Positions 9,601-24,600 of a DNA stretch of 64,000 bases are shown in pieces. Location: the NCBI RefSeq assembly GCF_964199755.1, contig NC_133911.1, forward strand, positions 3,437,001-3,501,000, read 5' to 3'. The notes below the pieces were generated by a model. That model did no database searches, was not told the origin of the DNA, and saw only the letters and a list, made by a program, of their open reading frames with translations. A program made the position numbers and the translations under genes. This DNA is from Larus michahellis (lineage: Eukaryota; Chordata; Aves; Charadriiformes; Laridae). The stretch's first letter is position 1. Every line of letters starts with the position of its first letter.

Positions 9601-12600
9601 GTAAAAGTACTTTTTCCTGTGCCATTTGGTTCTCAAGGCTGACTTCTGCGCTAATTCTTGATGGGTTGGACCTGTCCTTATTCCGAAAGCCCAGGCTTTC
9701 CTACCGACTCTATCTGTAGGTATGACGTTTTTAAGATGCAGGATGTCTAACTGTGTTCTGACTTTAAGACTCAACCCTTGGAAGTGCTTTGCAGCTTCTC
9801 TTTTTATTCTAGTCAGTGGGAAATTAAGCAGCGACATCACAGGATCAGACTCGTTAATGTGATAGTCCACCGGCAATGAGATTTAGAAAAGGTGATATTT
9901 GTGATACGTGTTTTATGGACAAGGAGCTCTGGCATCAGTTTGCTGAGTTGCTTACAGTGACTGATTCATTCCTCTCAGGGGAATAGCTCAGAGGTCACTT
10001 CTGATCACCAAAATTGTTGATTCTAAGGTTACAGCCACACACATCCTTACAGTAATGTATAATGCAGTTTTGTTGATTCTTTGATGATTGAAAAATGACG
10101 AATAATGAATATATCTAAAAATAAAGCTATAGTTTGTGATGCTTGGACTCTGTGTGCCAGATCCTATAAGAGGAATTCCTATCTGTCTGCTCTTAAATAT
10201 TTGGTATTTCCAGAGCTTTTCTTGTAAAACACTATCACTAACTTCCAAAAATACAAAGTTATAAATGTGTATAATCCAGACTTTCGCATAAGTTACGTGT
10301 TTTAATTTTTCTATACAAAAATCTACTTTGTGACTCCATGCTACTGTTTAATCTCTGGTCAATATAGGATACTCTGCTGTGACGTGATTATAGCAGGAGA
10401 GATTCAGAGGAAGGACTGTACCGTCTTAAATATGTAGCCTGTACAAAAGCTGGTGCTGATAAATACACTCCTGCACTGTTCTGGCTTCCTTTGCTCTGCT
10501 CCGTCAACGTGTGGCTGGGGCAGGAGCTGCTGAGGGTGTCTGTCAGTACTGCAGGGCAAGCCAGTCCTAGGCTCTGCAGCCTTCATCTGTCGAACGCCAG
10601 AGTACGTCTCTTCTGCCATCCTTCTGGGTGAGGTTCAAGTCCTCATTCTTTCCATTGTGTGAACTAATACTCTTTTGATTATACTTCTTTAGGGAGTACT
10701 TTGAGGAGTGGCTTTTTCGGCATTCCTTTGGTATCAGCAAAAGAACTTCCTTTTAAACTGTACTTGTAGGTGCAGCTGTTTCTCGCACAGAAATTTATTT
10801 TCTTGATACTTGGCGTGTTGAAAAGTAGCAAGCAATTGTGATTTAAAGCAGTAGGAATCCAGTTTGGGATTATGAGCTGAATGGGGTGATTTTTGATAAA
10901 AGAGGAACATGAGAAGCACTGTTTTCTGTCTTTTCTCATGGAGGCAATGTACCATCTCTGTTTTCACTCTTGCCCTAAGAGGAGTCCTAACTGAGAAGCA
11001 AGAGTCCTAATTGAGAAACGTCTGGCTACAGAGATGCAGAATAATTTCATAATTGGGAAAGCTTTTAGAGACAAGATATTAAAAAAAACACCCTCAAAAT
11101 ATTTGTCATGAGGACAAATGAAAGTAGGAGTTGCCTATTTATCAGTGAGGCTTAGGCAATTGATGCTTAAAGTGTCATTTGGACACTAGACATATATAAT
11201 TTAAAAAAGAGAGCTGATTGGCATGTTATATTTGCAGAATTCTGTGCTCATTGAATGTTTCATAACTATGAAAGCTGTTGTAAAAACCCAGCAAGCAAAG
11301 GAACATTGAACAAAACCGTGGCTGCCTTATTTGTACCGGTTCTCTGGCACTCAGGTGCCACAGAGTTCTAGGCCCTGAGCTAGCCAAGCTCGAGAGAAGG
11401 TTTTTGGGCTGAGTTCTGTGCTTGGAAAACTGTTTCTGTGCTTATTCAGGCACAAGGCAGCGTACTGGATGAAAGCCCCTTGCAGATACGATTCTGCCTT
11501 TCAGGTGGACTCTGCTGTGCTGTGTAGTAGTAAGAGCATAGTTTTGGGTTGAATTTTTTTTTTTTTTGTAGTTATCGCAACAAAGATTTTAATGAGGTAT
11601 TTTTGCTGGTGTTTTTAAGGAGATCCTCTCAAGACTAAAGAGCAACATGAAAGGATGCCTACCTCCATACTTGTTTGAAAACTGAACAAGCAGGTGACAG
11701 AGGCTGATATAGGTCAGTTACAGGTAGGAGTCTGTCTTTTTTGAAACAGAATAAAATGAAGGCAAGCGATTCATATTTGCATTAGAAAATACAGAGCTGG
11801 CAGAATAACGTGCAGAGGGGGCATGTGCTGAATTAACTGATCTCTGCAGCTCTGTGACAAGGATTGATACCCACAGAATGACTCTGTGTGGATCAGAACA
11901 AGGCAAGGGGATGTTGAAGTGACTACTGTGATGAAAGCTCTGGCACATAGTTTAGCTGTATAAATGGAAATTTTCAGAAATACTACACAGACTGCAAGAC
12001 CTAAATGCAGGCTGGATGTGAGGGTCTGGAGAGCAGTCAGAATTCAAGACAATGTCCGTGTTACTGACCTGAACGATGGGCAGGTAGATGAGCAGATAAG
12101 AAGAGGTGTGCCGTATAACTTTTGGCCTTGAAATAGAAGCAAGATTATCTTTATAAGCAGCCACGTAGAATCTCCCTCTGTATGTTGTTTTCTGACGCGC
12201 ATCTCTTGTCTCCTCCCTGTTTAGTCTCTTTTACCTTCAATGTTATTGAGAGAACAGGGTGTTTTTAGGAAGGGTGAATGAGTAAGGAAGTAGTTTCATG
12301 AGAGCAGAACTAATGAAAGGAGGTTTCCTGGAGATTTGTGCCCTTTTGAGTGTTAACCCTCTGTATTTTCTCCATTATCTCAGGCTGTTTCATCAGTTAG
12401 TAAATATTCAGAGATCTGAGATACAGTTAGACAGAGAAAAAGACTGCAGTTTACTTGGACAGAAGGTTAAAAAGGGTTGGGGCTTCCACTGGTGGTGCAG
12501 TCACATAATTTACCATATAGACCTTTGCAAATGCTTATGGCATGGTTGCTGAAAATATCTTTTGGATAGCAAGCATGTTTGAACAGATGGAGAAACAAAT

Positions 12601-15600
12601 TGGTTTCTTTTAAAGATTTTTTTATTTTTTTTTCAATCCCGTACCTTTTTTGGCAAAGGTTTGCCTGTCTGTAGGCTAGAAAGGAACAATTGCATAATAA
12701 TCAAAGTTGTCTTCATGTCATACTGGGACAGCTGTTCCCTGGGATGTGAACAGGCACGGCTGACCCAGAATATGAATGCAAGGCATGGTACCGCCCATGG
12801 CTAAGATTCATGACCCTCCTCTGCTGCTGCTGCCTGCTTTGCTTTGGGAGGCTATAGCAGGGAATGTGGCAGCACTGGAGCTCTGTTTGGGACTGATCCA
12901 AAGCCTGGTGAAGTCACCGAGAGTCTTTCTGTGAAATGCACTGAATTTTGAGCCATTTTCTAGCTTAACTATTCTGTCATGTGAACAATACTTGTTCGAA
13001 TGTGTAACTTGTAGTGAGTGCAGTGGGAGGATAAAGCTTTTTAATAAAGGCTTTCCAGATGGTTGAGAAGATGCTTGGATTTTTATTAGTTCTTTGAGAC
13101 GGCTAATAAAACTGGGTATGGTGACTCTGACTTTAGAGCTTAGCAGGTTGGTCATGGTTCTTTCCAGCTTTCATTCCACTCAGTATGGTCTGTTGCACAC
13201 TTAAACACTGTACGTGTTGCGGAAGTCTTGGTCTGCTGTTGGTGGAGGAACTCAGATGTGAAGGTCAAGTTCCAGCTTGATTCAATCAAATAAATCTGAA
13301 ATCATGTTCTGAAAATAGGGATTACTGAGGCAGGTCCTTAGACCTGAGTATCTGGATCAACAGCAACCACATAGAGGCCTTCAGGGGAAGGGGAATTCTC
13401 ACGACAGGAAGGGAGATTTTGTTAATACCTGCAGAAAGTTGGAGTACTGTTACCTAGTGGAAGAAAATGGATATTTGCATAGTTAAAGCACTGAACTGAG
13501 ACTTGGGAAACAGAAAAAAAATGTATTCAGCCACAGATTTGGGCTTGGACTCAGCAAAGTACTTGGACACACTGAAGTGTAGTGCTGAATTGAGGCCTGT
13601 GTTAGCTCCTTGCCTAATGAGAATAGCCTTTATTTATTTAGCTTTTCCCCATTTTCTCTGCTGAAATTTATAAACTTGCTGCAGACCGTGCCTCTTACTG
13701 CTTATGTTTATACAGCATCTAGCACTGTGGTGCTTTTCTGTTTGCTGACATCAGAAAGCACTATTGTAGTACAAATAATAAAGATATGTATAAGAACACC
13801 AGCCTAACAGACCTCAAAGCTCGTACTCTGTAACCACACTAGGTTAGCTTACACATGTTTTGCCAAGCTGATTCTGATAGCTGTCTACAGTACAAGTCAC
13901 TGCTTATTTTAACGTCCCAACTGTAATGTAATCTAAATATTTAAAACAACCACTTTTTTCTGCTGGAACTTGAGGACTGCTCTGCTCTGAGGGTGGAGTA
14001 TGTTATATTTATTAAAAGCTAATGCTATGAAAACATGCTAAGGGGATACATCAGGTTTGGTCTGCTTCCTGTGGCTAGTGATCTGCAGTGGGACAAGTTA
14101 GAAAAACAAGTTTACTACTGTTCGTTTAATGAACATCTCCACATAGTGTATGCACAGTTTTGTTTTTCTTTTTTTCCAGTGCTCAGGTAGACTTGTTTTG
14201 GCTTAAGAATACACACACAGACTGTACAGCTGTTGGGTACATTAACAATCTCGGCAGGATTCAAGTTCAGCAACTTGTCTATGGGCTTGCTGTATCTCTA
14301 ATTAAAATTTGCCTGTGAAGCAGGTTGAATGAAATGGGATTTATATAATAATAATTTTTGAAAGATTATCGCTATTCTTGCCTGTCACAGAAGAGTCAAC
14401 AGGCAACCAGGAGGACATCCAGATGTGCCAGGAGGAGATCCACATTCAGTGCTTTGAAACCAACCATAAATAGCAATGGAATAGATTAAAATTTTGAATT
14501 AAGGAATTAATTTACATGCAGTACTAAAGCCTGTAAAGATTTCTATGGTATATTTGAGATTAGTAGAGCAGGCTCCCTTCCCTTGGATTCTGCTTGCTTA
14601 CCTTCAAGCACGAGTCTGGCATTTTCCAAAATAGCCTTGTTCATGCTTGCATTTCAGATTCCACTTGAACTGCAGCCTGATAGGTGTTAACCACGACTCA
14701 GTGCAACCTGGTCAATTATCGTGCTGATTAGGACTTTCAGAGAGTCATTCAGGAGCACCAACCATTTATTTCAACTGTTGTGCTACAGCGTTAGGTGGAA
14801 AGGTCGACAAGGTGGTGTTTAGAAAACACAGCGATTTTTCTCTATATGGCATCACTGCTAGAATTTTCTCCCTGCTCTTCTGGTCTTTATCTTCTTTAGG
14901 ATTCATGACGTTTCAATTTGGATGTCTTGATAGTTAAAGTTACTTCCTTTCTCTCTTTTTTCCACAACAGTTGGGGTTCCCGTATATTTGGCTGATTAGA
15001 TATGTTGTTGTTCTGCTTGACATGATCAACAGTAGATTTTCTGCCTTCATGTCTATGTGAAATTCCTTTAAATGGTGTGTTTTTTCCTTCTCTTTGGTTC
15101 TGACTAATTCTCTCTCTCTTTACTGTCATTCTTTTCTTGTAAATAGACATGGAGAAAAGGTATCCATCAATGTCTTTATGCAGCTGATATTTGTCTTGAG
15201 AATATACTAGACTTCAAGTAACTTGCAGTATATTGTAGTCTCCCCATTGCAATCTTAAGCGCCTTGTGATCGGTAGGGATCTGATTTGCCGTTAGAATTT
15301 CTGTGCAAGGGCCCAGTTTGTTACTGATTTTGTTGATTGAATAGCTAGCCCACTGTCTTGATTGCTTCTTGGTGCCATTTTAACATCTCCAGGGTAAATG
15401 TGTAGTATGATTACTTGCAATTACAGCAGAGATGAGTTTACAGCCTCCTTGAAATAGGGCAGGTTGAAGTTTCTATTCCACCTTCTTTTGTGGAGGTGGA
15501 ATAATAATTAATAATAATAATAATAAAAATAATAATAATAATTTAGGGATATCAGCTGGTGTTTGCGAAGTGGCAAGCCTTTTTTATTTTAAATTTACTT

Positions 15601-18600
15601 ACAACTTCTACAACACAGAGGTGGATTTTTATTTTTTTTTTTCTGGCAAGCTAAAAAGGAGCAGCATTATCCTTGAAACTTTCAGCAGTGTTGGAGTCCA
15701 GTCCCATATAAAGTTGGTTGAGATCAAGTATCTTAAAGCCATTAAACCCTGATCCTCCTTTCTTAGCACGTATGTCCCTCTCTTAACGTGCCTCATGTTA
15801 TGGGAGGGAAAATTCAATAGGATCAGCTGATCGTTCCAATTAATGATGCTGACTCAATACAACTCTTTAGATATGCATTATTGCAGTTTATTCTGTGTAG
15901 CTTTTTGGTTCCTTAAAATGCTGAGATTTCTGGATTTTATTTGGAAAGAAACCAAGAGAGAGGAAGCAAAGTGACAAGTATTAAACTTACAGAGTAAAGG
16001 CAATATCTAGAAGAGTTTTATTCCTGTTTTCAGTCTGTGTGGGAAGGGAGGATGGCTCAGTATTTTTGTGTGACTTGACCATCTGTTTTGCGAGTTCTGG
16101 AGGTAAAGTCAGCCTTTGTCCTTCCTGTGTCCACCAGGTAATCCTGAGGTGAGCAAGTAAGTTCTGAGTGTTTCTTTTGCTTTGATATCTGCACTGAGTG
16201 GAGCAGCGCTGAACACTACGTGCTGAAAAACCCGAAGAGAACTCGAGAAAGCTCAAAAAAGGGGCAGTGTCCTTTCAGTGACTGGCTGCTACAGATAGAC
16301 TTAATTTATCCTTTGTTCCTTGAAATCTCGCTTTGCCCTTGTGCTGACAGGACTCAGGCTGTTGTATAAGGAGCAAGCTGTGCTGTTGCTGATCCTTTGT
16401 TGGAATGTTTTGGATCGCTTGGCTGTGCTGGGTAATGGAGATGAGGTGAATGGCCTCCGATAAAAATGGACATGGCACTGAATTGAGACAGATTGATATT
16501 ACTTGGTCCTATAGTTATTTTTTGAAAAAGCTTGCTCCTGCCTCACGGTTACTCTCTATTTACTCCGTTGTTTGCGTTCTTTTTGCATAAGGATTTCCCT
16601 GTAGTTTACTAAAGCTGAAGTCTGTAAACTACTTGATTGTACTGAGCAGAAATCTATTCTGATGCAGTTTAATGGCTAATTACTTACGATATCCAGGACT
16701 GCACCTTTTCTTTGTCTATGTTATTTATAAAGAAAACAGGTGCCTCATCTTTTGCTGAATGTTTACTTTATGTGCTCTAATTGTATTATTATATGGTGGT
16801 AATTAAGTCCTGCAAGGGACGCTTGTGCAATCTGCAAATAAATCCTCTTCTCTGGTAGTCTTGAGTAAATGTCACAGTGGCCTTCAGTAGCCAGTTATTT
16901 TGAAATCTCTCTACATGTAACCAATGAGAAAAACACATGTAAATTCAGTTTAAGCGTAGCTATTTGTTAAGAAATTTGCAAGATGCAGTATATGCAACCC
17001 CGGTTCCAAAGGACGAACTGTTTTCAGACAAGATACACTGAGTAGGTGGATTGGGAAAGTTAAAAGGGGGAGTGAAGCATTCCTGACAATCTCTAATACC
17101 ATTTTTACTGTTTGTTTAATCTCTGCTTGCTTTTATTCACTTCGTTGGGGTGCTGAATCTGGACAGATGATTAAACTCATCTGTTTTTCGTGTCCCAGCA
17201 AAATGTGTTGTTTTTTCATAATCATTTAGGGTAGGTCTAACTCTGCTTCCGATGAAATTACAGGAAAACCATTTCTGAAAATCTCACTGTTAGTGTTCAG
17301 AAATGCAGTCTTGCCTTGTTTATTCAAGAGTTCCAAGACAGGGTTTTTTGCCTTATTTTTCTACTGTTCAAAGATTTAGCAGTGAATGCAGGTTAAATTG
17401 GTCTGCATTGTTAGTTTAGCTGACAAAGCTAGTATTGCAGTTGGAAGCCTAATAGTAATTGAATCAAAATGTCTGTTTAAGAGCATGTTGCTGACAATAA
17501 AATGTAAGAAAGCTGTAAAAATGTCCTTTCTCAGTAGAACACCACTTTGTCTGTCTTGGTCTTCAGTTCTCTAAGCATATACCTGCGTTGTCCAAAATAG
17601 TCTTGTGGAGACCGGCTCGAAGTGGTACCAGGTAAATACTCTTTGGAATTGTTGTGGTGTGGTCCTTTCCCTGATCCAGTGGACCATGTGAAAAAGCCGA
17701 ACTGAAATAGAATCAGCCCTCTATTAGCGTGATTAGAAGTGTAAGCCTTTACTTCTTCAAGCTACAATGCCACAATACAGAGACTTACCTTAGGTTACCT
17801 TCAGATGTGCTGAAATCTTCTACGTGTATTAGATGTTGTCCCTCAATAGCCGGTTAAAGTATTTTGGAAGATACTTTCTCATCATGATTTTAATTGGCCT
17901 AAAAACCAATGTGTTAAGAAGGGCAAATTCATAAGAGGTATTCTCAAGGAAGCAGGATCCGTTGATAGTAACATCTGATTTATTTTTTTCCCCCTCTGAG
18001 TTGATGGCAGCTCCCACTGTGTTCTGACCCTCTTTTACTTGGAGAGTATACAAAAAAGAAAATTCCTCTCCTTACACACCCTCCAAAAATTGGCAGATAG
18101 ATGATCCTCTTCTGGAGGAAAAAATGAGGAGGTCATGTCTGCTCTCCAGAAAACCTGCAAATCTAAGCGCTGCATCCAGCTATCTCCTGAGAAGATCCCT
18201 TTAGATATTAAATTTTGCTTCTTTTCCCAAATGTGATAATAACCTTGAGGCAAAAGATACCATTAGGACTGAAACTTGCATCCCTTTGTGGGTGGGTAAC
18301 AGTCTTTTCTAGCAGAAATGCAGTGTCTTCTGAAAATGCATAAGCCATTTTTTAGTTACCCTGGTTCCTACAGGAAGAAAAGGCTATCTGTAACCATCTT
18401 TATTTTTGCAGGATGTTTTGGTCTGACTGCTTTGTCCTTTACTTGTGTGTTTGTGTGAGAACATAATATAGTGAAAATACACTCCTGTGCCAGCTGAAAA
18501 ATACAGAATTTCCAGCCTCTTCCATCTCTACCTTATAAGCAGAGATCGTGGAGGTGAACTGGTTTCTTATCTTGGGGCTTTCTTTCAAGGGTATCTGGTA

Positions 18601-21600
18601 CTTCAGGAAGCTGTTCATTTTGCTGCTACTGCTTCATCTGTTGTTTGTCTTTTGGCCATAACAGAAATACTTGTGTGTTTTGGAGCCAGGTGGTCTTCGT
18701 GGAGCTCTGAGTAAATGTCTCTGTGGCCAAATTAGGGGATGGAAGCGGGGGCTGTTTTTAAGGCCCTGTTGCAGTGGTATCCAAGCACCAGTTCCTACAG
18801 TGCATGGAAACTGGTGACACACAGAGCTTTTAAACCCTTATTTAGTCGAATGCTTGTTTAACTTAAATCTCAGAAGCAGATCCATTCATATGTAGTAATG
18901 TGCTTACACAGGTGTTCCTTACTGTTTGTCTTGTTCATAGTTCCCAATAGGGGCTTGACCCAAACTCCTTAATAATACCTAGGAATAGTTATTAGTTAAT
19001 TCTGATGGGCTTTGGGACAGACTCTTCTGACTAATATATTTGTCCGGACTTTGTTGGGTACCAAAAGCTTCTTTGATGGAATTGCTTCCGTGGATTCTCT
19101 CTTGTGGGATTGCAAGTACTCCTGAAAACAGTTTGAGATGCTCCAAGCTCTACCACCCTAGAGTTTGGGTTTAAATACATACAGTATATGAATGACTCTA
19201 CATTTGGAAGCTTGTCTTTGCAAGAAGAAAATGCCTGGTGGGAGAGGATGGAATGCTGAAAATGTATGTGTTTTAGGGAAGAATGGTTGCTCATGGCTAG
19301 TTCAACACTGCTGGCTCTTTGGAGCCGAGTGTTAGAATCAATAAAGGTCAGCGAGCGGGGTCCTGAAAACGCTGCTTCAGAAGTATAGTCTTCCTGTTGT
19401 GCTGACTTCAGGGAAAAATATGTCTGTGCTTGAGCCAGCTTTGTCCTGTCAGCTCCACTAATGGGGATGGGTGAGTTTTTCCGGAGTGGGCGTTGCTGTT
19501 GAGGTAGTGAGCAGCGGGGATATGGTATGAGCACAAAGTTCTCTGGATCTTCTGTTGGCTTCAACTCTCTTTTAGCATCAGAGCTAAGAGAAGATTTTAA
19601 GTGTGTGTCATATGTGCAGGAAAAGCTTTGATGCTTTTCTTTTTCCGTCTGATTATTGCTTGCCTTTTAGCAAAGAACCTGCCACTAGACTGTTCTGCCA
19701 CTAGAATGCCATTTTCTAAAGTAATTAAGCACCAACTCAAGGTTTAATGAGCATGTTGGGGAAGGGAGAGGATGTCACTGGTGATTTTGCTGGTGCTGTT
19801 TTGGGGTCCCAGTTCTCAGGGAAGACTATTGGAGGCTACAGTTTCTGATGTAGAGTTTAATTGGTTGAGACAAGCTGCTGAGCAAATACAGAGGAATTTA
19901 CAGTGCTTGAGGAAGGAATGATCTAAATAGTTGCTCTATGATTCCGTTGTGGCTTATTTCCATGTAAAGTGTAAGTAACTGAGGGAATAACAATCATTTT
20001 TGGTTATTTCAGTGGCCTTGGTAAGCTAAAGTATGAAAATCATTTGGGAGGGTATTCAAAACATACAAAACGTGATATTCTCCATTCAATTACTGGAATG
20101 AGTGAAACACTTGAGGGTAATAAGAGAACCCCTTCACCTTATGCTGTTGACTTGCTATGAATCATTTGGTTATTGGATTTACTTTTACCTGTTTCATCAT
20201 TTCTGAAGAAGAAAACATCTCCTTTTTGAAAAGTACTCTTTTTTTAGCAAGCAGGTGAAGTTTAGTGGCAGAGATTGTAGGTTGTTTGGTTGGACTTGAT
20301 GATCTTAAGGGTCCTTTCCAACCATGAAGATCTGTGATTCTGTAAGGATCGACATTCTTGGCTTTGTTTGGCAAATAATATAATTGGCGAAGACCAAGAT
20401 GCCTAATCAGTGTGAGAATTTCTGATTTGGATGAGTGTTATGCAGGCAGAGGGTGACTGTGATGCTGAAGGTGAATCAGCTAATTACTAATTGGAATGTG
20501 ACTGATGGCTGACCTGATAGGGCTGGGATATGAGAGGTAGATAGTGAGGCTGCTCAAGTCTTACAAGGACGGCATCTTCACAACAACTTGCAGTCTCAGT
20601 TGGAATGACTGAGGTATGGAGTCCATCTACTGCTCTGGAAAGCTGCTAGGTTTGCACAATTCTGTTTTTTAAAGTTATCTCTGATTTTGGAAGGAGAAAT
20701 GTCCTATTGAGGTTGTTCAGCAATTTGTGAGGAGCAGCCCTAAAAGGGAGCCTCCGGATTGGGATTTACTTATTTATTTTTAACCTGCCTTTGGAAGACC
20801 CTTAGTAAGTAAGTGTGCAAATACTATTTGTTAGCTGCTGTCTTGCTGTGGGGAACTGGGACAAGAGCTTGTGTTTTAACAACTGTTGGACTGTTAAAAC
20901 CAAGCATTCATCACATAAACTTTAAGAGGAACAAATAGATTTGAAAATTGTCTCAAAATTAGAGTTTTGTTAGTTAAATCCTATCCGAAACCTGTGATAT
21001 TTAAATGACTTGTCTCTGCCTTCCGTCTGGAACGTGAAGGGAATGACTGTGTGGGTTGAGGCACTGGTTTGGGATTTGAGGTCTGAGTTCAGTTTTCCCT
21101 CTTCCAGCTACTCTGTACTTGACCTTGAGTAAGTGATCTAGACCCTGATATTACAACCAGTTAAACTTGTGCCTGCCTTAATTTATGGATGTGAGTTGTG
21201 CCTTTGGAGGAGACTGTAAACATGTTAAAATGACATGCCTAGGAAACTTGTAAATAAGGGCTTTTATTTTGGGGATTCAATTCTGATTTGTGAGAACTCC
21301 TAAATCAGAGTAAAGCTCTAGCTTGCTACAGACTAGCGTAAATGCAGTTTGCACTTACAGAATACGGTGTACACGCTTGGTATCTTATCAGATTTCTCTC
21401 TCCTTTTGTTTTGCTGAGTCGCAGAGAGGCTCCTTCTCCCCTCCCTGCCCGTTGCTTTTTGGCTGTCATTTTAGTAGAAGTTCTTTGCAGCCAGGTTCAG
21501 TCACTGTTCCGTTTGTACCCACGTAATATTTTCTATTGAATTTACTATTGTGGTTGAATTCTTAAAATTATATAAAAAAATAAAAATGATTTGCCAATGC

Positions 21601-24600
21601 AGAAAGAATGGAACTACTAAAAGAGTGGGTTTGCAAGGCTTTCTGGGGCTGCGTTTTAAATATGATTATTTCCGGTTGTAATTTATGACATATTTTAGTT
21701 CTAGACACAAACTGAAAAAAGGTACAGTAAATGGAACAAAACTAACTGAGCCCAGAGACTTGCCTGGTAGAGAGATGAGGAGTGAGTAAGGATGCATGAC
21801 AGACTTTTTCTGTATTTGAAAAGGAATATGCAAAAAAGTGTCTTGACACTAATTACATTTCGCTCTTTCTGAGGAAGAAAGTGCGCAGTGGTAGCGAGTC
21901 ATGGCAAGATATGAGTGCTGCAGAAAACATGAATATTTAGGAATCTCTGGACCAACCGTGTTGTTTCTAACTAGAGGTGCCAGTTAAACTGTTGGATTTC
22001 TGATGTCATGGGGAAACATCCGGGAATATTTAGTCATTCAAGATTGTTGAGCAAGTGCAATGCTTGCAGACGTGCTTGACAAGTTCCTTATTTCAGTCTA
22101 TGCAAAAATCCTCACTGGCGTCAGTGGTACTAGAAACTAATCCTGAAATGGTACAGAATGTGCCTTTCAAAGAGTTTTGAGTATTTGAAATAAAGGTAAA
22201 CTAAGTAATGGCCGTGGAGCCTGGGTGAACGTGCAGCTGGGGCGTTGCTAAGAGCTCTTTCGTGTTTTACTTGTTCGGGAATGGCTCTTGCACAGTGTGT
22301 CCTGATCAACTTTGAGTGAAGATAACAACAGTTTTCAATGCAGAGTGAATTTGTTTATTGTAATCAGTGCTGTTTCAGGTCTCCAGCGTGTAAGAATTCC
22401 CTACAGGGTAAATGGAAATCCGGTTCCTCGTGTGATATTAGCTAGATGCATCTGAAGTAGAGCGATCAAATAGTTAATGTCAAAAAGCCTGCCTCTTCTG
22501 TCTTTCGAATTGTCCCAGCAGGGGTTGCATTTCATGGTTGACATTAGCCATGCTGTTCCAGCTCCTGCTTCTTTCACATCCTGCTTTTCATCCCCCCTCC
22601 TTACTTATGTTTTTTTAATGCATCTCTTATTCAATGTGGTTAATAAGCAAATTTGTCATCTGCTTATTTTTGTCTTTGCTAGCACTCCCCCCACCCTCCC
22701 GTTCAGACCAAATTAACAGTAAGCCAGTGAATTGAAGATAATGCTACTGTGAATTATCCTTTGCTGCAGGGCAGCTCTGCATTTGTAGTGCCAAGCTGAC
22801 TTTAGTTTGTGTGACTAAAACCAGGCAGTCCAAAAAGAACTGGGATTTTCATTCCTGACAGGAGGGGCTCATGGGTGTTGGAGGGTGGTGATGAACTTTA
22901 GGAGGCTTGTCCTTGACAGGTTCTTTTCGTGGGGACATCTTTGGCTGGTCTGTCTTGACCTTGTCCTGTGGGTTGCTGCATGAATTGCACTTGCTCTGTA
23001 CATTTGTAAAAAGGCGTCAGAGACAAATACAGAGTGGTTACTTATGGTTTGAGGGATCCTTTGTGAAGATGGACGTCATGTTTTGCGAGGCAGAATGTAA
23101 GCTCCCAGTAAGAAAACAGTCCTTACTCTGAAGAACTTGCATTGCACCTAAGCAAAAAGAAACAAGCCTAAGGACAGGCAGCATTGGAGGGGTTTTTTTT
23201 GAGTGAGAGGATCATGGCACAGTAAAAAATGGGCCTAAAGTAAAACTTTTTGGTAAGAGAGAGGTTTGTTGCCCACCTTTGCGCATTCTGTATGCACGCA
23301 AATGATTTGTCCTTGGAAGGGGGGAAAAAAGGGAGTGAATATTCCTGTTATCCTAGTGGTATAACATGGGCTTTCTTTGGAAGAACCACTTCTGAGGTGG
23401 CCAGAGCATGTTCCATGAGCACTTACACATGTAGCACTCCTTCCAGCTAGGTTTTTTGTATTTGGATGATGCAATGTAAACCCTTCTGGACGGACAGTAC
23501 CTGCGCTCTGGGTCCATGAAGTTCTGTGGAGGTCCATTCCTTCTGCAGAGGCCTTGACAGTGCCTGTATCTCATACTCAACAAAGAGAAAGGGAGAGAGA
23601 AAGGTCGGTGTCTCTCTCTGTAATTATCGTGGTGACCCAGCTGTGATAGGTGTAAGCATGTAAAAAAAGTGGTTGGAGTAAACACTACTTTTTTCATCCA
23701 GTGGGTAAAGAAGTTGCATTGTGTTGATTTTTCCATTGATAACTATTGAGCACTAGTAAAGTTTTTCATCTGAGTGATGGCAGTCTAGAGAATCAAGACC
23801 AAAGTACAGACTAACGTGTTTAGGAGCAAGAGTGGGATTACTATATTGTACTAATTCTGGATGATATCCCAGTCATCTCTCTGGAACATTAAATGTTTTG
23901 CAGTCTGGCTAAGTATTGATGTACTAAACTGGAATACATCTCCTCACACACACAAAATAACAAAACGTCAGAAAGGGGAGAAATCCATTAAGGTGTAACA
24001 GATGTATTCTTTTTAAGGAAGCATCTTGCTTTTTTCTTTACATGAAATCAAAATGAAAGTAATAGAAAATGAGTGAGTAGAAATTATAATCACTGCCTGT
24101 GCCCAAGGTCTGGGACCGTGGCCTGGGATATACTGGATAAAAGAACAAATTCATGACATAATTATCTAGCCAAGCCTGGCAAGCTGACTAAAGGTTGCTT
24201 CCAGTGATTGCTTCTGAATGCAATTGGTTTTGACAACCTTGAGTCTGTCACTGTCATTCCAATAAAATGCGTTGCTTCAAATTAAGCAAAATAAGACCTT
24301 TCTTCTTTTTCATAGTCCTAGAAACTCTTGGGTCTTATTGTTCCTTTCTCCTTTTATCCTGAGGGCTTCTAGGAGCAATAGCAGTGGTGATTTGTCTCTG
24401 GATTCCAAGCTGACAAGAAGCTTTACAATATGTCAGTTAGTAATTGGGGCACTGTGAACTCTCAGCAGCAGATTGAATATCATAATTAGAGCTCTATATG
24501 TTTGATTTCTTTGGAGTAATGTCGTACAGATCAGGAAGTGGCTTTATAACTCTGTACACAAATGGGACAATCTTGTCAACATTCATGACCTTAGGGAACC

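Noticed and set aside
19031..19564. 177-codon minus-strand open frame in intron 1
   Set aside because: No recognised family, no repeat-derived polymerase motifs, and no flanking splice or promoter support; chance ORF.
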